NCBI RefSeq assembly: GCF_001949145.1
Contig: NW_019091429.1
Span: forward strand, 88,988 to 115,211
Reading direction: 5' to 3'
DNA from: Acanthaster planci
Taxonomy: Eukaryota > Echinodermata > Asteroidea > Valvatida > Acanthasteridae
DNA length: 26,224 nucleotides
How positions within the stretch are numbered: position 1 is the stretch's first letter; each line of letters opens with the position of its first letter. The position numbers and the translations under genes were made by a program. Shown here one piece after another: positions 9,639 through 21,500 of this stretch. The notes under the pieces were generated by a model. That model was not told the origin of the DNA, did not search any database, and saw only the letters and a list, made by a program, of their open reading frames with translations.

Positions 9639-10213
9639 CTAACCACTTGCTGCCGGGTGGATTTTTCTTGAGCAAGACAAGATGCCACGTCCTTTTCAAG
9701 ATTTTCTGTTTTCAAAATTCTTCAGAAATTCAGCATTTCATTCAATGGCCGTTTATACCCACATGAAGGACTCTTTGGGTACTACTCTAAAGCTAACAGG
9801 TGACCTTCATTGACTCCTGAATATTTCAGCCAGGCCTGCAGCCTTGGAAAAAGAGCCCAGATTGTGCAGTGTTACGTAAGATTCTTTTGTTCCCCAAACT
9901 GGCACAGTGCACTGCTGACCTCTTTTCAATAGGGGCCAGATTAGCGTGCAGCGGTGGTGTGTGGCTCATCGCTGCGGTGGAGTGCTTTTGTCCCCGGTGG
10001 TAATCTACTCACTCTAAATGCCTCAAACTGTGGTATACTGTTTCAAAACAAGGCTGGATTATCTCCACTATTGAGAGCGCAAAAAATGTTTGTAATGCCC
10101 AGCAGCTCAATCTTTTGTGCTGAGCACGTTCTTCTGTCTCAGTTCCGGGCTCCCTGGCTCTGCAATTAAAGCCTATGTACATGAAAACGGGTAGCCTGGC
10201 AGGAAGTGGTTAA
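9639..10213 (+). mobile_element. piggyBac-like MITE (TTAA family), copy 1
   Basis: The element proper is 9643-10209. It begins CCACTTGCTGCCGGG and ends CCTGGCAGGAAGTGG, a terminal inverted repeat. It is flanked by CTAA (9639-9642, one change from TTAA) and TTAA (10210-10213). A TTAA target and ends starting CC are hallmarks of piggyBac transposition. It is about 567 bp, non-coding, and closely matched by the inverted copy at 13430-14086. The autonomous partner is not in the window. Confidence 0.8.
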
Positions 10214-11290
10214 GTCTTGGATCTAGACTTTTCTTCCCGTGAGTGCATTTGATTACGGCCCAAATGCTTACCCTTGACGTTGTCATTGGTTTAAACCAGG
10301 CATGTGCAATATTGGTCATGAATTAATGATCTTGGTTTACTCACGGTGCTCTCACCAAACCAAAAGCTCATGCGGTGATCAAGTTTGTAACTTGAATTCA
10401 AACTGAAGAAAGCAACTTATATTCAAACAAACATTTAAGGTAAGTGTGAGAAGTCACTTGAAGATAACATTAAGCACAGTTGTGCCTTGACAAGAGCAAA
10501 TGTACTGACAGTGTACAAAACCCATCACAAAAAATCTTTTGTTATCATAAAAAGCTTACTATACACAACATGGTAAAGACCAAGGGTCAAATAGTCTCCA
10601 TTCTGCAAATCCCACTTGCCAAGAAGGGACAGATTTAACCGATGACCATATCCACTGAGTAGCCGCCACCCATGTGAAGACCATACAGCCCCCATTGAAA
10701 CTGATGTACTCCAAACCAAAGATACACAAACCTGCATAACCCCCACTAGCACCATAGTTGTGGGTATCACACATGTTAAGTGATAGTTTCTTTGGGAGCA
10801 AATTTATTACGGTACAAATTTTTGGACTCACAACCAAGCAGGTCCTTGATTTCCCACTACAGACATTGTCCCCCTCAATGTGGGGCCAACCAGGGCATAT
10901 GTACCGGCACTGTAGCTTTGGGGAATACACATGTTGAATGACAGTTGTTATGGGAACAAGTTTCTGTCGCTACGTTCGGTTAGAAATTTCCAAACAACAT
11001 GTGAAGCTAGTCTGGGTATCAACATCATGTGTGGCCCTAAAATGGACATTGTTACCATAGAACAATGCGTCACCTCTTGTTCACATATATACAGAGCTCA
11101 AAGGCAAATCCAGGCATATGGTAACTGTACTTTGAGAAGGCCTCCAGACATGGCAGAAGCAATGTATTAGCAATGTATTGTTATAGAAAAATCTTCACTG
11201 GTCCATTATTTTGCATAAACCTAGAAACAATGCTTCCACCATAACTGAGGCTTCCAGTTAGAGTGCTTACATATCTGCATTTGTCTATAA
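10214..11290. other. No gene seen; contains a diverged direct repeat
   Basis: A motif of about 38 bp (ACACATGTTAAGTGATAGTT then TTGGGAGCAAATTT, from 10769) recurs as ACACATGTTGAATGACAGTT then ATGGGAACAAGTTT (from 10927). The surrounding open frames show no splice borders or domain. Confidence 0.45.
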
Positions 11291-11300
11291 GGGTGTGTCG

Positions 11301-11415
11301 GTCACTTTGCCCTGTTTCCACTTTGCCCCTTACCACTTCACCCCATTGCCATTTTGCTCCATCCCCACTCGGCCCCATCCCCACATCGCCTTGCCGCCAC
11401 TTCGCCCCCAGCCGT
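11301..11415. repeat. GC-rich degenerate tandem repeat, CACTTYGCCCC type
   Basis: A run of units such as CACTTTGCCCC, CACTTCACCCC and CACTTCGCCCC, degenerating in the middle. The reverse complement of this motif reappears at 12056-12113. It is very unlike the AT-rich surroundings. Confidence 0.75.
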
Positions 11416-12055
11416 GCTTGAACGTGTTCGGAAACTTTGGCACAAACAAGGCACTTTTCTTGTAGCGTGGACTGACACCAGGTGACAATGATTTGATAAT
11501 AAAATTGGAATAATGAAAGAAACAGTATCATTTCTTAAAACTGTCATCAAAGTTTCTCCTGTAGTTTTCCATGGATCCCCCACAGGCCTAGGCTACATTT
11601 ACATTTTCTCTTCCATTTTAATCCTTTCATTTGAGCCTCAAGGCCTTCTTTTGAGAACCCATTTCCAAACAAACTTGAACTTTTAAAGACAAAAATGCAT
11701 ATCTCTACTTTTCATTCTCCTTTAGCAATTATATTCACCTGATATAGTCAAGAATCACAACAACCCTAAAGTTTCAATAATGATATTTTCGTAAAACTAG
11801 GCACATGCAATTACAACTTCAGCATAACTTCACTCCTTGTGGCACCAAGGAGTTTAGTGCATTTATATAGGCCCACTGCCTGGCTGTGTGACGTGACTCC
11901 ATGTCGGATTTGACAATGGATCATGTTTACTGTAACATTTTCCCTGGCAAATTGAATGAATTTGAAGCTTTACTTTGGCTGGGCAGATAAACTGTAAATG
12001 TTGCAACCTTCATCAGTAGGTTAAAACTAAACTCGTAGATGTTAAAAGTTTACAC

Positions 12056-12113
12056 TGGGGCTAAGTGGTGATGGGGGGATTGGGCGAAGTGGCAGTGGGG
12101 CAATGTTAAAATT
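12056..12113. repeat. GC-rich motif patch, inverted relative to 11301-11415
   Basis: GGGGCTAAGTGGTGATGGGG, GGGCGAAGTGGCAGTGGGGC: the reverse complement of the CACTTYGCCCC-type units at 11.3 kb. Together they could be the ends of an element of about 800 bp. Confidence 0.65.
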
Positions 12114-12152
12114 CTGCAATATATGGGCAAGTTCAATCCGAGACAAATTGCC

Positions 12153-12206
12153 AACAATGATAAATTTTGACTGGTAACCAACAATGATAAATTTTGACTG
12201 GTAACC
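12153..12206. repeat. 27-bp tandem duplication
   Basis: Two identical adjacent units beginning AACAATGATAAATTTTGACT and ending GGTAACC (12153-12179, 12180-12206). Exact identity implies a recent event. Confidence 0.97.
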
Positions 12207-12408
12207 TATGCATGACATATAAACTGGGTACCAGACAGCAATCGACCTGTGGTTGACAAACTGTCGCTACTCAAACTTGCCTTATGTACTAAAATAGTGC
12301 ACACAGTTTGGTTACTGGTCACTTCAATGACTTCTACCAGAAAGCATCTTTTGTTCAACAACAGAAATCAATACAGGCACCAGGCCAACAACAGCCTCTG
12401 TCAGACCA

Positions 12409-12512
12409 TCAGGAGTGATATGATGAATGTTCTATCTGGGCTAGTTTCTCCTCCTTCAAGCGCTGGATGGAATTCATGAAGTCCTCAAGTCTGCCTCGGC
12501 CCGAATCACCAG
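12409..12512 (-). CDS. Terminal coding exon of the coiled-coil gene
   Basis: Acceptor CATCCACATACAG, then in phase 1 GDSGRGRLEDFMNSIQRLKE, EKLAQIEHSSYHS and a TGA stop (12411-12409). The helical, charged composition and the acceptor support it. In phase 0 the exon would stop after 12 codons, so the preceding exon must end one base into a codon. Confidence 0.6.
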
Positions 12513-15500
12513 CTGTATGTGGATGTACAACAAAAGCAAAGACTATTAGGGTGGGACACTGAACATAAGCTCTGTAATGGGATCTATGAAACAGACTCTT
12601 GAGGGCAGCGTGTGGCGTGCTCGCATCAGAAATGTGATGTAATCTGTGAAAACCTTTCACATTGTGAGCTTGGTCATTTCGGTATATATCAACTTCAAAT
12701 TGATCTGGACATGTCCTATTTTCAAAACTGTTCATGATTCTAGACAACCTAGATTCAAGTTGAAGACAATACAGAATCATAAATGGAATATATCTGAAAA
12801 CAAGAGTGTGTCCATATTAATTGGGAGTTTATATGCACCCAAATGACAAAGTTCACCATGTAAAGGGTTTTCACAGATCGCATTTCAAATAAGAATTACC
12901 AAAAGTGCCATCACAAAGAACTTGCCATGTCCAGTTTTCTTTGAAAAGTTACCAATTATACAGCTCTACAATTTTTTTTTGAACGCCATCACACTTTTCA
13001 CATGCTCATTTCACAAAAACAAATTTAACAAAGGCTTTGTGTGGTAGCCATCTTGCATGGCAGTTCTTTTGTTCCACACGGAATGTCCTTTGTGCATACC
13101 ATGTGGAACAAAAGCACTGGCCAGTAAGATGGCAGCCATGCAAACCCTCCATAAGAAAACTCTTGGCTCTTGTGATTCAAAATGAGAGTCAATACCTGTT
13201 TGTCGTTGCTTTTGTTGGACTGGTCTTGAGGGAGAGGTTCGTCGATGGCGCTGGCTTGAGTAGGTACGTGAGGGGACTGATGTAGGGGGTGGTTGGTCTA
13301 TCTAAAAATGATCACAGAATGTCCCTGTGAACTCAACTTGTACCATACCAGACAGAATGAAATTTACATATTACTCTAACTACTGGCAGAAAATACAAAT
13401 GGGCCACGTTATGGGCCAGGCCACATTAACCACTTCCTGCCGGGGACTCTGGAATCGGAGACGTATGGTTTATATGCGTGGCCGGGGTCTCCGAACTCGG
13501 ACAAAGGAAACAGGGCCCTGTAACAAAAGACCATACTCCGAACAAAAGACAGGCTGCTGGGCATTACCAACATTTCTCACTCTCAAAAGTGGTGATAATC
13601 CAGCCTTGTTTTGAAACAGTATACCACAGTTTGAGGCATTTAGAGCGAGCGGATTACCACCGGGACAAAAGCGCTCCACTACCGCAGCGATAAGCCAGGC
13701 AGCACCGCTGCACGCTAATCTGGCCCCTATTGAAAAGAGGTCAGCAGTGCACTGAGCCAGGTTCGTGAACAAAAGACAGTTATACAACACCGCACAATCT
13801 GGGCTCTNNNNNNNNNNNNNNNNNNNNNNNNNNNNNNNNNNNNNNNNNNNNNNNNNNNNNNNNNNNNNNNNNNNNNNNNNNNNNNNNNNNNNNNNNNNNN
13901 NNNNNNNNNNNNNNNNNNNNNNNNNNNNNNNNNNNNNNNNNNNNNNNNNNNNNNNNNNNNNCCTGCGGCTATAAATGACCATTAAATGAAATGATGAATT
14001 TTTGAAGGATTTCGAAAACGGAAAAAATGATAGTCATGCCGGCCCAGCATCATCAACAACATGAAAATTGCCCCGGCATGAAGTGGTTAAGTAGAAACCA
14101 CAAACGCTTGCATGTGAATTTCATACACAGTTTTTATTTAATTGAAAAAATCCTCATAGGGCTGGTTAAACAATTTTCCCTTCTCATCCCAAGAATTAAA
14201 GAATGAATTGAAGTGCATTGTATGCACACGCATTCCAAACACCCAGGCCGTTTAGTTACAGTTACAAACTGTAATGAAAGTTGTCTTATGCATGACTACA
14301 CTCAAGAACTTTATTTGCTGTAGCATTAGAGCAACTCTAAGTGAGATATGTTTTCTCTGATTTTATCTGCTCAAATAAATATGGAAGCATCCAAATTGAA
14401 CGCAGTGTCACTTGTCATCAGAGCTCAACTATAACAAGCTAAAATGGGCTTTTTTTTTTCTGTTCATGCATTTTCTGGAATGCACAAGGGTTTATCCACT
14501 ACGAACACAGGGCGACGGTTACCATCGTTTTCTGTGTTCTCCTCGATGATGCAATCTACATTCAGAATTCGCATCTTGGCATAAACAGAAAAAAGTCCTT
14601 TTAGCTTGTTATAGTGGAGCTCTGAAGACAAATGACGCTGCGTTTGGTTTGGATGCTTCCACATTTATTTGAACAGATAAAATCAGAGAAAACATGTTTT
14701 CCTTAGATGTGCTCTTTAAAGAAAATTCTAAGACAGGATGTTAAAAAATATTGTTCAAAGCTGATCAATTTCTGGGAAATTGATTTGGAGATTTTAATAA
14801 AATTTTGGAAATTCCCTGAGAGCACTGCATCATGGTATGACTGAAAAATCACCAATTCTAAAACTTACTTGTATCTAAAATTGCCCTGTTTCTAATTTGT
14901 TAGTTCTGGATGCAATCTTCAACTCCAGATTGCGACTGAACTGAAATCTTTCACAAAGCAATGCCAGACACCAACCTCTTGTGTGGTTTTTAATATTCCT
15001 TTGAGTGGTCTGTGCTTGCCTGATGTTATCCTGATAGGAGACGTGTCATGCTGAGGATATCGGTCAGAATTACCCACACCAAGCTGCCAACCAATAATTA
15101 CACACAAAAATGAAATCACAAAGCATAAATTCTTTCATTGGCCGCGGGAGTATTTTGTGACATCATATCTTTCTAAACAGCATCTCGTTTTAGTTACTTT
15201 GTGTGGATTGTTCATGTGGACCAAATACGAAAGCTTGTTCAATCAATTAAATGTTAAATAAATGAGGAAAGTTGATGGATTGAACAGCAGAAGTGACTCG
15301 TGACAGGAACTTAATTTCAAAGTCACTGGAAATACTATAAATTATAGAGCATTAAAAGATGTTTCAAATAGGGATAAAAAGGATTTGTCAAAGGAATTGT
15401 TGATATATTGAAAGATGGAGGATCTAGATTAACTTCTTTGATAAGTGTACGGTTACACCAAGTGGGAAACGGGCTTAAGAAACATTACGTGTGATTCATT

Positions 15501-18500
15501 TGCAAATGATAACTAGTGAATTATTTTTTTCCTTAAAATGAAATTTTCACAAAATGAAAAGGAAAACTGAAAATGAAATTTACCTGAAAATGAAATTGTC
15601 ATACCTCATTGAGGGAGTTGTCGCCGTCCACACTGGATTGTGTTGAAGCCATTGATCTAGCCGTAGCTGAGTTGCTGCTGACCAGGCCTTCTAGGTTATC
15701 CAGCTTTCGCTTCAGACTGTGCAAGGTGGAGTTTGTTCTCTCCTTCACACTGTCCAACATTTCAGCCTGGCGAGAGACACGCTGCCGGATTTGAAGCTGT
15801 GGATGATGACAGGATTTCATTCAGTGTCAAACCAACTTCATTTCAGAAAATCTGTCCAATATTTGAATATGACATCAATACTGAGACATTATTCAATGTT
15901 AATTCATGTCTGAAATGTGGAGACCTGAAAATCCCTTTCTGAAATTAAAAATTACATCATTTCTTCAAACCAAAAACAGATTTACTGGACAAATGCCAAC
16001 CAGTTTGTATTAAAAGGTTCTGTCATGTTATTTTCAAAATAAATGGCTCCAAAAACCAAATTCCAGGGCAACATTTTCGGACTGAAAAAGTCAGAGAAGT
16101 TCTACTCTTTGTGCACATGTATTGGGTGGATAACTTTGCTATGAAACAAGGATGAACCACTCCCTTCATATGTGAAGTTGAAGAGCGCCCTCACTGGTAA
16201 AGAAGAGACAGACTGGTGGGAAATGTTTCAACTAGGGCTCTTGCACATGCCTGGCTTACTTGTGAAGAAATTGTTTACCCGTGCTCAGTTTGTCACACAC
16301 CAAGTGCGCGCAGAGCTGTGTGCATGCATGCAGTGAGTTCCTTTCAAAGGGCCGGCGATTCTCTGTTAAAAAAAAACACCTTGTCTTGTTCCTGCTCAGA
16401 GCAGAGGTAACACCTGGGATTAGATAGCCACCCCTGGAACAGCGACACGAGAATGGTATCTACCTTGAGTCTGTCTTGCTCCTCCTGCATCTTGGCTTTC
16501 TCCTTGTCTTGCCTCCATCGACTCTCTTCAGCAGAGCTCATGTCATGAAGGAAGTCACCATCACGTATCAGGGATGCATCCAGTCTCGCCTGTAGCCAAA
16601 CCATGAGACAGTCAAGCAAACACTCTACAAGCCAATATCATTCAAATGTCCTCCTGCATGTGAAAAGGCACTGCATTCTGTATGCACATGCACTTGAGCT
16701 TGTGGCCAATCAGAGCACAGGTCAGGAAAAACCCAACATGCATACCAACCAATCAGGGATTAGATTCTTTGAAGGCACTGTCTGTGTTTAAAGTCTAGGG
16801 CTTTCCTTAGTGATGGAATTTCTGAAGAGCAAGGGGCTGTCCAATGTTCTCAACATTTTCACAGTAGTACACAGAGTACTACTTTTCAAGGCACTCCTCC
16901 CTCCCCCAATTAGTATTCAATTATCAACATCTTTCTGTCATCATCCTCAAATATCAACAAACTCCCGCAGGCACTACATTGTTGGACAGTCCCCATTATT
17001 TGGCACACAGATGCTTTTATGAAAATGTTCATTTTTAAAAATAAAAAGGTTCAATATGAAAAACACTGTTTAGAGACATTATTGAAAAAGAAATGTTTTT
17101 GTCATCAATGATGATCTTGTGCACGTCCACAGTACTGGGATAAAATTATGTGGATAAAAATGGACACTGCATCGGGAACAATGCACCATGATATCAAAGG
17201 TTATTTAGTCAGGTACTGTACTGCTCGCCTGTTGCGCTGTTTGTTCGTGCTCATAGCTAGGCTGGGCTTCACAAACGTTTTCAGACCAGCCAACCTCTGA
17301 AATCACAAAACTGTTTACTGAAAATCCAAAAGTTGTATTTTTTTAATTGAAAAAAAAATCACATTTTTCAAAAAATTTGCATATTCCTCCATCATCGGTT
17401 TGACCAACTCTGGATTGGGTCAATGCTTCTTCAAGCATAAAAATAATCACATAAAAAATCCATTATCAAGGTTTGTGGAGAGAGTTGTACCTTTTCCCAC
17501 CTGATTCAACCACATTTTCAAAATTTGAATTCTTTGTTACAAAGAATGCACATCACAGAATGCACATCCAGGCTTTTGGATTTTTTTATTTGAGTCACCT
17601 GCCTGTCTACAGTGTATTCCATCCACTTTCATTTCCTCGGATTTGTAAGATGAGGATCGGTCTTGTCAAAGTTTGAATCCAAGTCAGAGCTTCTTTGGAC
17701 AACTTATACACTTGTGTTGTACCGACATTTTGCTCAGTTTATATCCAAACATTACTTGAAATCTCATACAAAACGATGCACGTACAGCATGTAAAATTGT
17801 GTGATAATGCATGACTACACAACTTTGCCCTGCACTGTCATGAATCAAAGCCCTCTATCAGAGAAAAGGAAAGTTTACAGACCTTACTTCAAGCTGCAAA
17901 TTTATGGTGAAATGAATGCTACCACGCATTATAGTGGAGATTGTTAGTCACTACTTCCCCTGACGTAGGCAGGGCTCAAAGGAGTCCCACTGACAATTTG
18001 GATTTTGATATTTCAAAAGTAGCCAATCACAGCACAACGATCGTATGGTTCCAGGATAGTATTACACATGAGGCCTGTGCACTGATACATTGTTCGCATG
18101 TACACATCATATCAATGCTGTGTGTACCGGGCCAGGCCGCGCCATGGCTGGTAGGCCTACAGAACATGGAAAGTACATGTACATATCATGCACGATGCAT
18201 GGGAATCTTGCGGATTTACCCTCCATCGGTACCAGCTGTCAGTGTGCGACTGATGATTACATGTAATGCTTGTTTTTTTTTCCTTGATTTTTCACAGTTT
18301 ACATATAAATGAGAATACTACTGAAAAATCAACAAAACAAAGCCCCAAATGTCGTACATGGCCTACGACCCACAACCCCCTTCGTCTGCTTTGTGCGACT
18401 GTGAAAATATTAAAACCTTTGGACGGCCCCCAAACCCTCCTTGCAAGCTTGCCTCTTACCTGCAGAAACTGAAATTTCTGCCAGTTCAGAATTGATATCT

Positions 18501-21500
18501 TATGGGAAGACAGAATGAAGCACTAACCACTCAACCCAGGATAAATAAGTTACATGGGTCACTCTATAAATTCGGGGTCGGCAACATTTTTGTGTCCTTG
18601 TTACACCTGATCTGTGTAATTTTACACGGATTTTGATTTCAAACTATTCTTATTTGTTTGGCAGGTAATCTGCATTCATCCATCATTCTTAGAAATTAGA
18701 GAATGTTTTCTAAACTTACAAAATCACAAATCGGATGTGACAGGTACACGAAAGAAATAGGACTCCTAATTTATGGAATGACCCCCATGCACATGACGAC
18801 ACTTCAAGGCTGTCATTATCAGATTCTCACATAGCTTTTACCTGTTGTATGTTGGACTGCAATTCAACCAGATGTTTTGTTAAATCCAGCTTTTGTCGCT
18901 GTAGATCTTCAAGTTCGTCCAGATCAGATGTTCCGTCCACACTAGCTGTTTCCTCTCGATGTGACAACTCTCTAAGCTTCTCAAGGGCTTCTGCCTTTGC
19001 CCTACGCTCTTCCTCAAGCTCCCTGGAACTCTGTCATGTAAACAAACTCGGAACATGTAAACAATGCTTGCTGGTTCAAATTTGTGGCCTTGATTCAATC
19101 AAATTAATTTTCTTCTGTTGATATGTTTCATAAATATCTCTAGCACATGCGTGATACAAAAGGGCAGATAATGTTCCCTAATTAACATATTCCAACAGAG
19201 GAAAAGTGACATAACAAATTTTATATACTTGAATACCATTTGTACAGTCTATTTTATAAGGAAATTTAATTTCCATATTCTTATTGAATCAAAAATTGCA
19301 GATTAGACAAATTTGGTTAGCATAACTCCAACAGATATGAGCTCTATACGAAAAGCTGAAGCGCTCATGTATTACTGGAACACCAAAGGGGTACACTCAC
19401 TTCCAAAGACCATTTGCAAAAGGAAAAAACACAGTTGCCTATTTTTATTCACCACCTGACTAAATCCCTGTCATCTGTTTGGGGAACTGCAGATCATGTG
19501 ACATGAATTATTCGGGCCACTTGCCCTCTGCAACAACAGTCCAGTCAGATTCCATGACCGAGCTCATTTTTGTCACAATGAAAAATGCACACTTAGTGCT
19601 ATGCACAGTTCAGTGCTGTAACACAGCTTTTTATTCAAAATGGCTGGTGGCTAATATAGCAATAAGCACAAAGTACCTGTTTGTCTTTTAAATGATGAAG
19701 ACATTTCTGATCTCACAAATGATGCTGATACTGACAACATGAAGTATGTGGTCAAATGATCACAGCAACCTGCACGACACCCAGGTGTGTCTAATGAAGC
19801 ATGAATTGATTTGGGTTGCCATTTTATGCCGGACTTAGACAGGAAAACTGTGACTTGTACAAAAAAGAGGATTTAATCATTTCAGTAAAGTGTAAATCTT
19901 TTATATTAATGCAATGGAAAGAAGTTTCATTCAGTGATAGATTGAATGTTCCATTTCACTTGCTTTTGCTTCATGGAATGGAACATTTTATCGGTCATCT
20001 CATGGAAGTGTTCTTATCTCTGCATTCATAAACATTCATTATTTGTATACTAATGATCATTAGTATACCCTTATAGGGTACCAGACCAAGATGGCTGACA
20101 GTTCCTCACTGACCTGCGACTGGAGCTGTATGTACTGCTGAGTGACATCCTTGAGTCTCAGACTGAGCCTATCTGCTTGTGAGCAGTGCTCACTGGCAGC
20201 CATGTTGGCCTCTTCTACCTCTCGCTCAAATTCCATTTGCCTGTCTTTGAACTTCTACAGAATTTGGAATAAATATTGATGCTAGAGTGATTAATAGCAA
20301 GACAAGTCAAGCAAATCTGACCAACCACCTATGAATACAATCACAAAATGAATTTCAAAAGTCACAGAAGCCTTGTAAATGTATCAAATTTTCTGAGTAC
20401 TTTAATGAAGGCATATGAGTTGTTAAAAATCCAGCTTCCTGACTTCTCCAAACTGGTGACAACATTGAGTGAATAGTCTGGTGCTAACCTGCTTGGCATG
20501 ATGTAGTCTGTCTCTGGTCTCATCAAGCTCTGACATGATCTCAGACAAACGTTTCTCCAAGGACTCTTTATCCTATAATGTTCACAAAGAAAAATATGAC
20601 ACATTCAAGCAAAATGGCCCTTTTACCAACCTGGACCAATTCATAGCTTTTGCAATTGAAAAGATTGCAATGCCAACTTCAATGATGTGGGAAACTCCAT
20701 GTTGATATCACCACTGGTTCAAAAGTTATGGAAATCAAAACACTTAACGTTTATGGTACTTTTGTTTGGGATGTTTTCAAAATAAATTGTCTGAGAATTG
20801 TCTAATTTTGTTGATTGCATCACGAACAGAAATACATAGATGGGGAAGCAAGTGGCATGCTTTTTATGCATCCCGGCAAATGCAACCAAAATTCTTTTTA
20901 CCATATTGAACTGATTCAAGATTGAACCCCCTTTTGACTTGAGTTAAAAGTTGTGAGTTCTTTGCAAAACCTACCTTTCTGAGCGAATTCATCTCAGTAT
21001 GTGAGAAGTTGAGAGCTTCGGCAAGCTTGGTCTTCTCCTCCAGCCGCTCTTTTATATCACTCTCTGACAAAAAATGAAAGTGTCAAAAGGAAGATTATTC
21101 GATTATCGAGAAACACTCTGTTACAACCCTTCTCAAAGTTTGCTGACAAACACAATCTGAAACAGCCATGGTACATATAAACCATTAATTAGGCCTAAGG
21201 CAATCTCAGCCCTAAAGGTCTGACTTTGGAGAGAACAGCAGAGTTTGTGGGATGGGCTCAATATTTCAGAAATATCTACACATCAGACATCATTACAGCT
21301 TCTGTTTTACAGAATATCAACTACTAACTTAGTTGAACAGGTGTCTTTTCTGGTCTTTAATCTGTCAGCATCTGCTTCTGCCCAATCTCAGTACAACTGT
21401 TAACAGAATCAACCTTGTTGACTGTTGCTACGGGTGCTGCTCTGTCTATGGCTTTTATGTCAAGTTCCATCTCCATGATGAACTTTGCCACAGCCTGTCT

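Larger units (their letters stand above)
11430..12408. other. Downstream flank of the coiled-coil gene; possible 3' UTR
   Basis: On the minus strand this lies directly after the predicted stop codon at 12411-12409, so part is presumably 3' untranslated sequence. I see no canonical AATAAA on that strand. A variant ATTAAA (TTTAAT on the plus strand, near 11617) is the nearest candidate. No other gene is apparent. Confidence 0.3.
12513..14971 (-). other. Intron between the last two predicted exons
   Basis: About 2.5 kb containing the hairpin at 13041-13141, TTAA MITE copy 2 with an assembly gap, and the large foldback at 14329-14717. It may also hide a small exon, because the phase of the preceding exon is ambiguous. 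Confidence 0.5.

Noticed and set aside
10559-10930. 123-codon minus-strand frame, Cys- and Trp-containing
   Set aside because: No splice borders or recognisable domain, and it overlaps a diverged direct repeat; treated as chance.
13470-13982. 170-codon minus-strand frame
   Set aside because: Lies inside a non-coding MITE and crosses an N run.
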